Part shown: piece by piece, positions 11,455 to 23,288 of the stretch
How the letters are laid out: each line of letters begins with the position of its first letter
How positions within the stretch are numbered: position 1 is the first letter of the stretch
DNA from: Diphasiastrum complanatum
Taxonomy: Eukaryota > Streptophyta > Lycopodiopsida > Lycopodiales > Lycopodiaceae
Direction of reading: 5' to 3'
Assembly (NCBI GenBank): GCA_029204225.1
Contig: CM055100.1
Coordinates: 13,908,538-13,972,537 of the forward strand
Length of the DNA stretch: 64,000 nucleotides
Made by a program: the position numbers and the translations under genes
Notes under the pieces: generated by a model
What the model saw: the letters and a program-made list of their open reading frames with translations, nothing else
Databases searched by the model: none
What the model was told of the DNA's origin: nothing

Positions 11455-12060
11455 GGCAAAATTTGCAGAAAAACATGGCAAAAATTGCGAAAATTTCTGC
11501 AATTTTTGCCATTTTTTGCCAAAAACATTACGGAAACGGTTTCCGCAATTTTTTTGGCAAATCCGCAATTTCGGACTGCAATTTTTTTGGCTAATTTTTT
11601 GTAATTTTTATGACTAAATTAACAATAAAAGAATTGCAGAAACCCACCCGCAATTTTTTGGCATAATAATTGCGGATTTATTTCCACAATTTGTTTTTGC
11701 AATTTGTTTGGCTGATATTTTTTGCCAAATGTTTTGGGCAAAAATTGTCAAAAAAATTGCAGAAATTCATTTTTACAATTGTTGTGGCAAAAATTGCAGA
11801 TATTTTTCGCAATTTTTTGTGCAAAAATTGCGAAAAAAAAAATTACAAATTTTTTTTTTTTGTAATTTTCTTCAAAATAATGTCAAAAATTTGCGAAAAA
11901 TAAATTCGCAATAGAATATAAATTGTGAGTTTATTTTTCGCAATTTTTATACACTGTTTTAAAAAAAAATTGCAAAAATGAATTTTTGCAATTGTTTTGA
12001 CAATTTTTGCCAAAAAAATTGCGAATAAATACCTGCAATTTGTTGGCTAAAATTGCAAAA
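11455..12060. repeat. Array of AATTGC/GCAATT words (hairpin-rich)
   Basis: About 600 bp built from interspersed GCAATTTTT, AAAAATTGC, TTGGCAAA and TTTGCCA words in both orientations, so that nearly every word has a complementary partner nearby. Translations of either strand give meaningless Phe/Lys/Ile-rich peptides. A second block of the same vocabulary is at 16018-16222. It resembles a long foldback or MITE core rather than a simple microsatellite. Confidence 0.75.
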
Positions 12061-12065
12061 AATAT

Positions 12066-12085
12066 CACCAACCCTAAACCCTAAA
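12066..12085. repeat. Short interstitial telomere-like repeat
   Basis: ACCCTAAACCCTAAACC is two-plus units of the plant telomere repeat, directly at the edge of the AATTGC block. Confidence 0.6.
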
Positions 12086-12089
12086 CCTC

Positions 12090-12440
12090 GATAGCAAGTT
12101 CTTTACCTCAGATAACGACTGAGCTAAACATGACTGTCGTGGCGTCGGATCCTTCTCTATAGTTGCACGCTACATGACATACGAAAAATAGTATGAAATT
12201 GTAAGAAAACTTATCTCTATCTCTCTAATGAGGTCCATACTTTTTATAAGGCTTCCACAATTTAGAGTATGACATCCCATGCATTGTCTTATGTCTCAAA
12301 GTACATGTGCAATAATTAGACTCTTAGAAAGAAGTGAGGTTAAATCTCTTTAACTGTAGATAACGGCTGAGCTGAACCCAATTGTTGTAGCATTGGATCC
12401 TCCTCTACAACAACATGATGCATGATCAAAACTGAAATAA
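12090..12440. repeat. Diverged direct repeat pair of about 100 bp
   Basis: 12100-12180 (AGATAACGACTGAGCTAAAC...GGATCCTTCTCTA) recurs diverged at 12355-12430 (AGATAACGGCTGAGCTGAAC...GGATCCTCCTCTA). It lies at the 3' side of the transposon gene read on the minus strand, so it may be part of that element. Confidence 0.55.
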
Positions 12441-13631
12441 GGAATATATCTCATTCTCTCTCTCTTTCTCATTCTCTCTCTCTCTCTCTTTCTCTCTTTC
12501 TCTCTCTTTTTCTCTCTCCCTCTCCCTCTCTTTATGTAGATAGCTAGGACCGTACCAAGTTTTAAAAGAAAGAGATGGAGAGAGAGAAAGAAGAAATGAG
12601 AAAGCGAACTAACCTGGGATAAACTTTTCATCATCTTCATCTATATCTGTACAGTCTTTCAGAGTTCTTCCATTTCTTCACTTTGTCTCTCTATCTCCTT
12701 CCTCATTTCATCTACTTGGGAAGAATACTGCATATCTTTTCTATAGACACTTAGGCCTCTTACTCTCTTTCGTCCCCGACTATTTTCTTCTAAAATCTTC
12801 ATTACTTTGTCATCGGGGTTTGTCCTGACATATAATTAATTAAAGTCTTCATTCTACAAAAGAAAAAAAAAACATAGCTAATCAAATTTACATGCAAAAT
12901 CATATATATGTTGATTATTACATTTTATAAAATTAAATGTATTTAAACCATAATTTCAAAAAATACATGTTATTATATCTCATGTTGGGTGTTACCTTCA
13001 AAGTCTTGGCCACAGGTCATGATCCAACTCGCCTGTTAGTTTGCCAAAACCTTTACTAGTATGAGCATCCACATAGATCTCGGCAACAGTTGGAGCCCTA
13101 TTCTTTTCTTGTGCCTACAATTTGGCACTCAACAATAGACAAAAATAAATGACCATGAAAAAAGAGGTTTTGCATATGGAGTATACAAATGCAAGTTTTG
13201 TTGTACACACACATACCAGTCTCATATTGATGCCCACATATCCAGCTCGACCAACATTCGACATCTTTTGTTGTTTTGATCTGCTGATTTTATTTTGTTG
13301 ACTCAATTTCTAAGCAAATTATTGTACACACATCAAGAAAATGAATAATAAGTCAGTAGTAAGATAAATAAATCATGCACTAACTAGAGATGACCAAGCA
13401 TTCAAGTCAAATTTTGGTTTCACAATACATAGATAAAACTGACGTAGAAGCTGCCATCTCTCCTTTTTCATCCACTCAGGACATTTTGGCGTTAAATTCT
13501 GCCTCTACTTTATCAATGTCGTTCTTGAGTCTTTGTCTCAATGAACGAAAACTGGACGACAATTTGTCCTTGAAGTATTGTGATGAAAACTAGCAATCAT
13601 ATTCTGCCTATATGAAATAAAACTCATCAAA

Positions 13632-13767
<136 letters not shown>

Positions 13768-14324
13768 TGATCTATATAAGATTCAAATAAAAGTAGAGTA
13801 GTATTAGCAATGCTTGACGAATTGCCTCAATTTGCACCTTTGGTACATCTCTAATTGTTGGATAATGTAGATTCAACTTGGCCTTCATCAACATGAGCAT
13901 GCACATCTTATCTATCATGACTTTATCGTTGAAGGTGTGCTCAAGGAGATTAGGGAATCATCTCTTTAAATCATCTATGACCCGGCGCTTCTTAGTGATA
14001 GGGACAGCCTTGTTCTCCAGTCTCTAAACATATTCCTATCAAACGCCCCATGACAGAGCTCTCTCATATAAGCTAGGACCTCCTTTCCCTTAACATCCTC
14101 AACTATAGCCTCTGACGTATCAATGTCATAGTATAATATCGGATCGGCTCTAGCAGGTGGGGCGTTGTAACCAGGTGGTGGTGCATCACGCACGGGTGAG
14201 TCATCTCTATATCTAGGATCCTCGAAATCAACGTCACCTCCACAAGCAAAAAAACAACCACCTAAATGACTCTTACGTGGTGCTGACCTAGCAGCACGAG
14301 GTGTGGAGGTCTAAGGAGTGGACC

Positions 14325-14465
14325 TATGTGGTGAGGGCCTCTATGATGGTACGGGTGAGGGCCTCTATGATGGTACATGTGAATGTGCACTAGTGGGGAG
14401 CCTCTGAGGACTACCTTGCTGTGAATGTGCACTAGTGGGGAGCCTCTGAGGACTACCCTGCTGTG
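14325..14465. repeat. Two short tandem duplications in coding remnant
   Basis: GGTGAGGGCCTCTATGATGG occurs twice around 14330 and 14353, and a 41-bp unit beginning GAATGTGCACTAGTGGGGAG occurs twice around 14382 and 14423. In the minus-strand frame the second gives two copies of a Gln/Ser/Pro-rich peptide. Confidence 0.8.
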
Positions 14466-14639
14466 AAGCTGCTGGAGAGTTTAACATGGACCTATACTGC
14501 TGGAGAATAGCATCCATTTGTTCTCTCTGCCTAGCAGATGCACTACTTAACTAGTTCATACACTCTTCATGAGACGGAGACCCAAGAGATGGAGGGTCAG
14601 ACATTTGCATATGAAAATGAACTACGATTAAGATAACAA

Positions 14640-15248
<609 letters not shown>

Positions 15249-15545
15249 ACAAGCTTTACTCAAACTACTTTAACTCTAATAAAAGGGAAACAAAAGAGTG
15301 TCAATGAGAGAGATAAAAGGATAGAGAGTCATCAAGGTTTTCAAAAAACTTACTTTACTCCAAGCCCTACTCCAAGCTTTACACCCTTTTAAATAGCTTT
15401 ACTCCTTTTGATAAGCTTTCTTATGAAAACTTTGAAAAGGTTTACAAGCTTTTAAATAGCTTTATCTCAAGCTTTTAAAAGCTTTTGAAAAGCTTTAACT
15501 CTGATGAAAAAAAAAAACAAAAGAGTGTCAATGAGAGAGAGAAAA

Positions 15546-15845
15546 GAACATAAACAACAATAAACACAAATGTAACAAAGCAAAACAAGTAAACTTTTGA
15601 ATGTTGGCTTTGGTGCTTACCTTTGTGTCCAATGCTCAACTTTTTGCTCAAGCCTTGGCTATAGTGAGAAGGTAAAGAGCTTTGGCTGTGACAAAAGAAC
15701 ATAAACAACAATAAACACAAATGTATCAAAGAAAAACAAGTAAACTTTTGAATGTTGGCTATAGTGCTCACCTTTTTGTCCAATGCTCCACTTTTTCTCC
15801 AAGCCCTAGCTAAGGCGAAAAGGTAGAGAGCTTGGTTGTGACAAA
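15546..15845. repeat. Tandem duplication, period about 147 bp
   Basis: AAAAGAACATAAACAACAATAAACAC and the following text (AACAAGTAAACTTTTGAATGTTGGCT, CCAATGCTC.ACTTTTT.CTCAAGCC) occurs at about 15546 and again at about 15693 with a few substitutions. Confidence 0.8.
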
Positions 15846-16017
15846 AAAGCATAAGAAGGATCAAGCATCATTAGAAGAGCCATAGAGAGCACCACCACCG
15901 CTAGGCGCAAAAATATCCTCCTCTTTGCGCTCAAAAATCGAAAATCGAAATGAAAAGAAACCGTGATGCACCAACAATTCGGCCTCCGATAATTGACGCT
16001 ATGGACGACACTAGACA

Positions 16018-16222
16018 AAAAATTGCAGAATTTTTTTTTTCTGCAATACTTGCCATGATGGCAAAATTTGTGGAAATTTCTGCAATTTTCCACAATTTTG
16101 TCCGCAATTTTGTCCGCAAATATCCGCAATTTTCTCCGCAATTTGCAACAATTTCCGCAATTTCTGCCATGTCTAAAAATTGCAAAAAAAAATTTCGCAG
16201 TTTTGTCTGCAATTCCTACCAT
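16018..16222. repeat. Second AATTGC/GCAATT block, inserted in copia remnant
   Basis: About 200 bp of the same interspersed words as 11455-12060 (TCCGCAATTT, AAATTTGTGGAAATTTC, AAAATTGCAAAAAAA). It lies immediately beyond the pre-integrase frame that ends near 16230, so it or its carrier inserted into a copia element. Confidence 0.7.
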
Positions 16223-16224
16223 GA

Positions 16225-16410
16225 CGAGTGTATGAGTTAAAGAGGGATGCTCAGATCTTGAGCTAGACCTTGCAGATGGAAGCCTATGTAACTTTGTTAA
16301 GGCACATGATTCACAAACTTTATTGATGTTACAATGAGTTTTTGGAAGACCAAGCACAACTTTCATTTTTTCCATAACCTCCAATGCTTTGAAATTGGGA
16401 TGCCCCAACC
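16225..16410 (-). pseudogene. Ty1/copia GAG-pre-integrase fragment
   Basis: The minus-strand frame reads MGHPNFKALEVMEKMKVVLG, LPKTHCNINKVCESCALTKL and HRLPSARSSSRSEHPSL, the zinc-binding pre-integrase domain (H..CxxC type) of copia. It is cut off by the AATTGC block. Between it and the gag piece at 16840-17380, broken protease-region scraps (VGKMIDKGAIMLNLLV, GKVYKLDT) appear in changing frames. Confidence 0.75.
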
Positions 16411-16839
16411 TCTTTGTGCCATAACTCTTGTGTTGTCATTTGCTCCTTTCCATAAAAGCTCCTTGGTTAGCAATAGCCGCATGTATCAAGTTTGTAGAGT
16501 TTACCTTCCCTCATGCCCATGGCAATCAAGGTACCCTTTATCTTTATCAAGCGAGAATCACTAACAAATTCAACATTATGGCCCCCTTATCAATCATTTT
16601 CCCTACACTAAAATGATTCTTAGTGATAAAAGGAATGAGCAACACATTTGTAGTGTACAACACATCTCTTTTTCCATCATAGCTCATCGAGGAAGAAAAG
16701 TATTCCATGTGACTATCCATGTGAGAAATTTCTTCACTATCATTCCACCAAGGGATCTAGTTTACCCTCATTAGACAACAAACTAGAAGACATCATTAGA
16801 GAATCACATGGATATTGCTCATCCTCATCAATAGTTAGA

Positions 16840-17380
16840 TTCCCTTAATTTCTTAGTCCCTCTTCTTCTTATTAAATATTCACTAGCAAAGTGTCCTTTC
16901 ATTCCACAATAGAATCACTTTGGCTTTGACTTATCTCTCCTCTTACCACCAAAGAAGAAGCCTCACCTTGCCCTTGATGCACATTACCTTTACAAAACTC
17001 TTTACCTTTTCCTTTTCCCTTGAACTTGCCTTTCGAGAAGGATGCCTCTTCTCTTCCATCTTACCACTTCTAGCTTGAACATTTGCCATCTTATACTCCT
17101 CAGCTAACAAGACTTGTTGCAAGTGCTCAATACTTGTCAAGGTCTTCAGAATAAAAAAAAAACTTTGAACAAGGTTAGCATGTGCCTCCAACAAACCATT
17201 AATAATGACTTGAACAAGCTCATTATCCTTAAATGCTTTCATCAGTACATGATCAATCACCATTCAAGGAGTTGACTCCAAGACATAGGTGTGAGCACTT
17301 TCACCTTCTTTTTGCAAACTTTGAAAGATTTGTGGACTAGTCATTCTAGCATGCAAAATCTTTACAATCATGACAATTTG
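16840..17380 (-). pseudogene. Ty1/copia Gag (UBN2-like) fragment
   Basis: Minus-strand frames encode QKEGESAHTYVL (about 17310), NELVQVIINGLLEAHANLVQ and LLAEEYKMANVQ, followed by a Lys/Arg-rich stretch and a damaged zinc knuckle YCGMKGHFASEY (about 16890) whose first Cys codon is now TGA. The same passage in the young element at 48846-54409 reads MLNGLLNEHANLVQSF and LLAEEHRLQ, so the two belong to the same Gag lineage. Frameshifts and an A-run (about 17150) break it. Confidence 0.75.
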
Positions 17381-17699
17381 TAATCATTATGAGGCAATGT
17401 GGCCTCGAATTTTTCTCAAGGAAATGCAGCTACTTTCAAGGAGGAGGAGATTTGGGATCAAGGATCTTATCCAAGCATGGAAGGAACCAATGGCAAAGCA
17501 AAGGTGCTAGGATGGTGGAATGCTCTTCATGGTGTTTGGAAATGGATCTACTTCAAGGAGGAGCTTTCATGGATATGATGATAGTGCATAGTCATCAATT
17601 TTATTGGTTGATTTCCAAAGTTTTGTACTTGCAAATGATGTATTTATGAAGCCATAACTAGCCCTTGAAGTTATGTATAGTTTGTCATAGTTTAATCAA

Positions 17700-17830
17700 G
17701 CTATTTTTTTAGGAGTGTGAGAAATATGCAAAATATAGCTTGGTTAAGGCCAAATAAATGTACATAATGTCATTCCACACGTGTGGAACCTGTTCCAATG
17801 TGTGAAGCATAGGCATAGATGTACTTGTAC
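17700..17830 (+). mobile_element. Possible PPT/LTR start of a related LTR element
   Basis: TTTAGGAG followed by TGTGAGAAATATGC at about 17716 resembles the GAGGGAG|TGTGAAAATTG junction of the 48846-54409 element. About 57 bp further, the 16-bp palindrome TTCCACACGTGTGGAA (17773-17788) and AACCTGTTCC match in position and form the TTTCACACGTGTGAAA and AACAGGTC of that LTR. Similarity is partial and no end was located. Confidence 0.4.
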
Positions 17831-20686
17831 ATAATACCATTATTTTGCAGTTTATTACAAAAAATACTTTCAAAAGACAAGCCATCAACTCAAATAGTCA
17901 AAATTTTCAAGTTAGAAGCAAATTTCCTAGATTTCAACTTTTTTCAGGAGGTGCCATTTGATTGGATGGCCATAAATTTGTATGAGACTTTAGGAGGAGC
18001 CAAAGGACAAGTGAATGTACTATCCCACATGTGTGATATAGGTGAAGTCAGTCCAAGCCTCAAGCTTTTTTTAAATACTCCAATTTGGAGCTCATTTGGT
18101 AAGAACAATTTGAAGAGATCTAGTCTCTCTCGCTTTTTGCATGCATTTTGGTGGATCCAATGCCTTGATCAGTGTTAGAACTTTGCTCTTTGGTCTCTAT
18201 CATTTCAAGATAGGATTAATTCTAGCTTGCATTTCATGATACAATTGATGATAGTAATGCAACCAATCACTCTTGTGGATTGAATGATTCTAATCGTGCT
18301 TTCTTTTAAATTATTTGCAACCATTGATGTTCCATATTTTGTACACGTCCTCATTTGTGTGATGTATTCTCAACGAAAGAATAGAACATATGTATCAAAT
18401 CACCACTTGTTGGAGGGCCAAGCTTCCATTTAAGTGGCTTGGAGTTGGCATTTTCTTGTATCTCTTTGGATTTGCAAGTAATAATTTGAGTTGGAGACCT
18501 AATTAATAGTTAATAGTGGTGGGATGGTTTCATTTGTTAGAGTTTAATATCACTCCATGTTTTAATCTAACAAACCTTACATATTATAGAAATACTCCCA
18601 TTTTTTATAATAGACTACATCGCATAATTACTCACAATTGACAATATGCATGCAAAGTCTAGAACAAAGGATGGTAGTTGAGTTGCCACATGGCCTAAAA
18701 GGTGTTGAACAATCTTTTGAGAGAACAATTTTTTTGTTGCTATTTTTTTGTGGAATTTAAGGGGTAATGACTTGGTTAGGCATAATGTTCTTGATAGTTA
18801 CTTGAGCATGTTTGATCTATGAGAAGAAAACAAATTGAGGTTTTCCTTTGCAATATGTGATTGAATTATTGCATTTTCAACTCCATTATATGTTGGAATC
18901 GACCTTATAGTTTGACAATCAAGGGTGCTTGTCTTTCATGCTTTTTTTTTTAGTGATGGTTTAAATACAGGGAATGTTTGCTTTGTGAGGGTTTACTAGA
19001 ACATTTGCCTTTTAAATTCAAGCCAACATAGTAAGCTCATTGAAAAATGTAACAATAATTGAATGTTGGTGACCAAGGCATTTCACCCCTTTATTGTAAA
19101 TACTAGGTCATTGATGCAATCTAAATCTCAAAGCTTAAAAGCTTCGTTTGAAGTTTAAATACTCCAAGTAAAAAAAAATTAAAAATTTTAGAAAAAATGA
19201 CTTACATACATATGTTTGCTTCAAAATTTTGAAATAAAAAGTTACATACATATAGGCAAGAAATATAATTAGTTACCAGAGTGAAATTTTTTAATTGAAT
19301 ATAGCCTTATTCTATGATAGTCTAGCCCTTAGCAAAAGGCGTATTTCACAAGCAAAGAGGCATCTTGATGATATATACAACTATCAAACTTCAACAATGG
19401 TTAGCACACTTTGATACTTGCCACAAAACTCGACTTCCTGAATAGTTTGTAGAAGTACACCACATCATGAACATGAAGCCATAGGAAATTACAAGCTACA
19501 TATATTATCTAGATTTTGAGCATATTTAACTTTGCATATCTAGTCACAATCTTGAGTCGGAAACCACCTTCTTCACTTCATGGTCCTAATCTTGAAAGTT
19601 TCTAAAATTGAACATGATTTTGCACAAAATCGTAACCAATTAAGGTATTCATTGTATTAATGCCAATCTTGATTCCTCTTGAAGTTCTTCGTGAAATTTT
19701 TCGATTTTTTCCTAAATCATAAAAAGATCCTACTTGGCAACGAATCATAGGCAAGGTCCCAATATCTTGTTGCATTCTGATTTCTCCTGATTGGTCTAAC
19801 ATGGCAAACTCAAAATGTCAACTATGGTTTAATTCCATGGCACAACCTGACAACTTGTTGCACTTCACGGCTTTCTCAACACACAAGACAAACCTTGTCT
19901 TGTGTGTCTCCTAAATCAAGCTTGTCGACAAAGCTTGGGTCAAAAGTCCAACAATCTTGAGTCCATTAAAACATGATAAGTGGCTATTAACTTTTTGGCC
20001 AATCATGACCTAATTTGTAACATGATCTTGTACCTATGTAGTATTTTCACAATCCTAACACTGAAGATCAGGAGACCCATTATTAATAATGATTGTCCCT
20101 ACCAATCACCTAATAGTAGATCTTGCAATCCACAATAAATCTACAATTGAGATCAATTTCTTATGAATATAATAAAGAGGCAAGTAGCAAGTGCAAACGA
20201 CCATTCATAAGATTTTACAAGAATTTTCATTGTTCATGCATGGATCTCCAATACTTTCAACAGAGTAATCTACGACTTAATGTGCTCATTTAGATTGTCT
20301 TCAATCAATGTATCTCCAATTTTCTACATTGTGCATACTAGCACTTTTGTGAACAATATTTTGTGTACATTTCTTTTACAATATATGCTATTTGTTATTT
20401 GTCTTTTAGTCATGAACTATGTCCTACAACCACATGCCAATCTCATACGCCTTTGATGTTTGGGGGCGTGGCAATCAAAAACGCTTATATTTGATTATGG
20501 ATTTCATTGTGATCCAAGCCTAATGTCTTTGTGGCCCATGATTGAAACGTAGCAAGTTATTCTTCGCAACTTGATATTCAATCCAACTTTCCATTTTCAA
20601 CAAGTTTCAGACACAATGGAAACATCATTCTTTGAAATGAACTCATCAAGAATTTCAATGGGCAAGAAAATATCTGGAAGTTTAGA

Positions 20687-20689
<3 letters not shown>
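17830..20689. other. Intergenic DNA without recognised gene
   Basis: Short ORFs only, with no domain I recognise. A perfect 13-bp stem with a 3-base loop (ACACACAAGACAA / TTGTCTTGTGTGT) lies at 19879-19907. Confidence 0.4.
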
Positions 20690-20691
<2 letters not shown>

Positions 20692-20757
<66 letters not shown>

Positions 20758-20806
20758 TAAAGGGGGGGGGCGGGGGGGGGGGGGGGGGGGGCGGGGGGGG
20801 GGGGGT
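20692..20806. repeat. (GA)n followed by poly-G tract
   Basis: (GA)n at 20692-20754, then about 45 nearly uninterrupted G (20762-20806). The ORF across it (Arg/Glu then poly-Gly) is an artefact. Confidence 0.95.
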
Positions 20807-23288
20807 TGTTAGCTATGGCAGCCAATGGAAAAGATTTCTCCATGTTCTTTCCACCCAATATTCAACAGACTTTTGCAACTTCTTGTTATCAATGGGATGC
20901 TCTACAAAATGCTTCTAAATGAGCTATACTATTGCTTAACCAATTACTTAGTTCAAGGTACATAAATAATCAAGTTGAATAACACAAAAAATAGTAAAAT
21001 ATGTAGAGTGCTCATTGTATTTCTAGCATTAAAGAGGTTAATGGCTCTATGACTTTTCTTCCTAGTATACATCCCTTACAAAAGTAATCTCCTACCTCCT
21101 CCTAGTAGTCCATGTCCCTCATAAACTATTCTTGTTGTGTGATTTTCGAAGAGTCTACATTTAGGTTCTCACAAGATTATGCCAATGCATCCTTTTTGTT
21201 CTGTGATAGTGCCATACAGGCTTGATGTTGGCCTACCATTACCCGTTAATCGACATAGATTTTCACTTCGTACCATTTTTGCCTACCTCACTTTCCTTGA
21301 CAATTTAAAACCACGCACCTTTAGGCCTATATCAACCATTTTGTTGTTAAGAGCATGTCTATTGTCATGTGTAACACATATAACACATGATTCTCTTCAT
21401 TTCTATCCTAGTTGTGATGGAACTAAGCCTATTTCATGCGCTTTGATCATAGCATTATCTTGTGATTAAGTCATTGCATAATTTCTTCTGGTTGGTGAAT
21501 TTGCACCCACGTAGATTGTTATGCATTTTACTTTGTAACATGAGAAATTGCAATAGAATCTAAGCACTAGTCATCCTCTTCTGTATCCTTCTATGAACAA
21601 CAAAGAATCTCACCTTTTGCAAATTCACATACCTCATATGTTGTTTTCTCCCCACCATCATATGCATTGCAAGAATTTCACCAAGAGTTAGGCATGTAGA
21701 AAGAATCAACTTTTGCTCCCATGCCATGTAGATTTACGGGCCTCAACATCTCTAATCTTTCCTGTTTTATGTACCTTCTCTCTCTTCTTAAGCCCCCCAA
21801 AAATCGTTTCCCCAATAATCGTATGCATCTTCCACTTGCAATCACGTAATCAAATATGCAAAGCATTCTATGAACATCAAGTATCCTACATTGAGGATTT
21901 TTATCTCATCGTTATCATTTTAAAACTTTCTTGAACTTAGACAAAATTGAAAAGCTAGATGTCACTTTAGGCAAGGACAACCGTATCAATGACTTGCTAA
22001 TGAGCTTCTATCAACATGTGTGGTATACTTTATACATCATATATTTTATAACCACAATGAGTCATATACTTATATGTCATCATGGAACTACAATAGCTAA
22101 AGATTAAAGTATAAATTGACATACACAAGAATGCAATAATTAAAAGGGCATAATTTTGCACTTGCCTAATTCATTTACATAACAAGATACATCAATATAT
22201 CAAAATTTCACCAATTAGGACATTTTGAGTTTTAAGATCAAGAAAAAATTACTTGTCTCATGCCACCAACTACCTAACCAGCTATTTCCTAGTCATGTGA
22301 ACTTTAGATTACAGTCATGAATTGATGAACCAATTAACATCCATCACTAGCATACATCAGTAGCATGCCTAGTGTTGCACCTTGACTCCTTGCTTCTTTC
22401 TACCCTCCTTTCTTATCTTTAGATTTAGTCTTTCTTCCTTGCCACTTGTATTTAGAAGCAAGGCGAGAGCAAGCTTCAACTCCATGCATGTTAGTAATGT
22501 TAACATTCCCAATATCACCATGGCAAGGGAGAAATGATTCGATGAGAAGAGGTGTTCTATTTCAAGTGAGCACATCTAAGATAATGTACATACTTACCGA
22601 CAAGGATGAATTGTTTCCCTTCTACAAGAGGACCATGTCCATTATTTGGGAACACCTTTCATCCTTAAGAATTTGAACCCCAAGGGTTTCCTTATGAGTG
22701 TTGTGATCACAAGTAGTCCATCTTTGAATTTTTCTTTACCATCAACACCAATTGAGTAGGCAATAGTTCTTGAAGCCGTCTTTTGAAGCCATCTGGTCTA
22801 TCTTGTCTATATTAAGTGCTAAAAGGGTCACATCATCCAATCCTTTTCCTACAAATTTGATGTTATAGCTTGGAGGTACTGACGGAGACCCAAGACAAGT
22901 GCTTGTTCTTCAAATGTAAGAGGCCACATCGAATAGCTTGGGATTGTGGTAATTGCCTATTGCCGCAACAGCCATGCAATTACACAATGCTAACACTGAG
23001 GACGATTCAAAGTGATGTCTGCGTATTGTCAAATTGAGAGCCTATTGCATTGGTGGACAACATCCATAGCACACACTTATCTATTGACAATAGATAATAT
23101 TACCACTTAATTCTCTTGATGAAAATATAAAATTACTTAAATCATTTACCTTCACTGCACAGTAGAGTAGCAGTTAGCAAACTGTCAATTCACAGCGTGC
23201 AGAAGCATTCACATGATCAATGACTTTGTTAAATATACCCTGAGAAGCTCAAGTTTCTAAACAGGTTCCAATGTCAATGCCTCTTTTC
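20807..23288. other. Intergenic DNA downstream of the ACR11-like gene
   Basis: This includes the 3' UTR of the minus-strand ACR11-like gene near 23288. Several short ORFs on both strands lack recognisable domains. I see no RNA gene or clear mobile element ends. Confidence 0.4.

Noticed and set aside
11432-11914. Overlapping ORFs in the AATTGC array
   Set aside because: Phe/Lys/Ile-rich translations of self-complementary repeat words, not proteins.
20571-20918. ORF with Arg/Glu and poly-Gly runs
   Set aside because: Explained by the (GA)n and poly-G tract; flanks show no domain.
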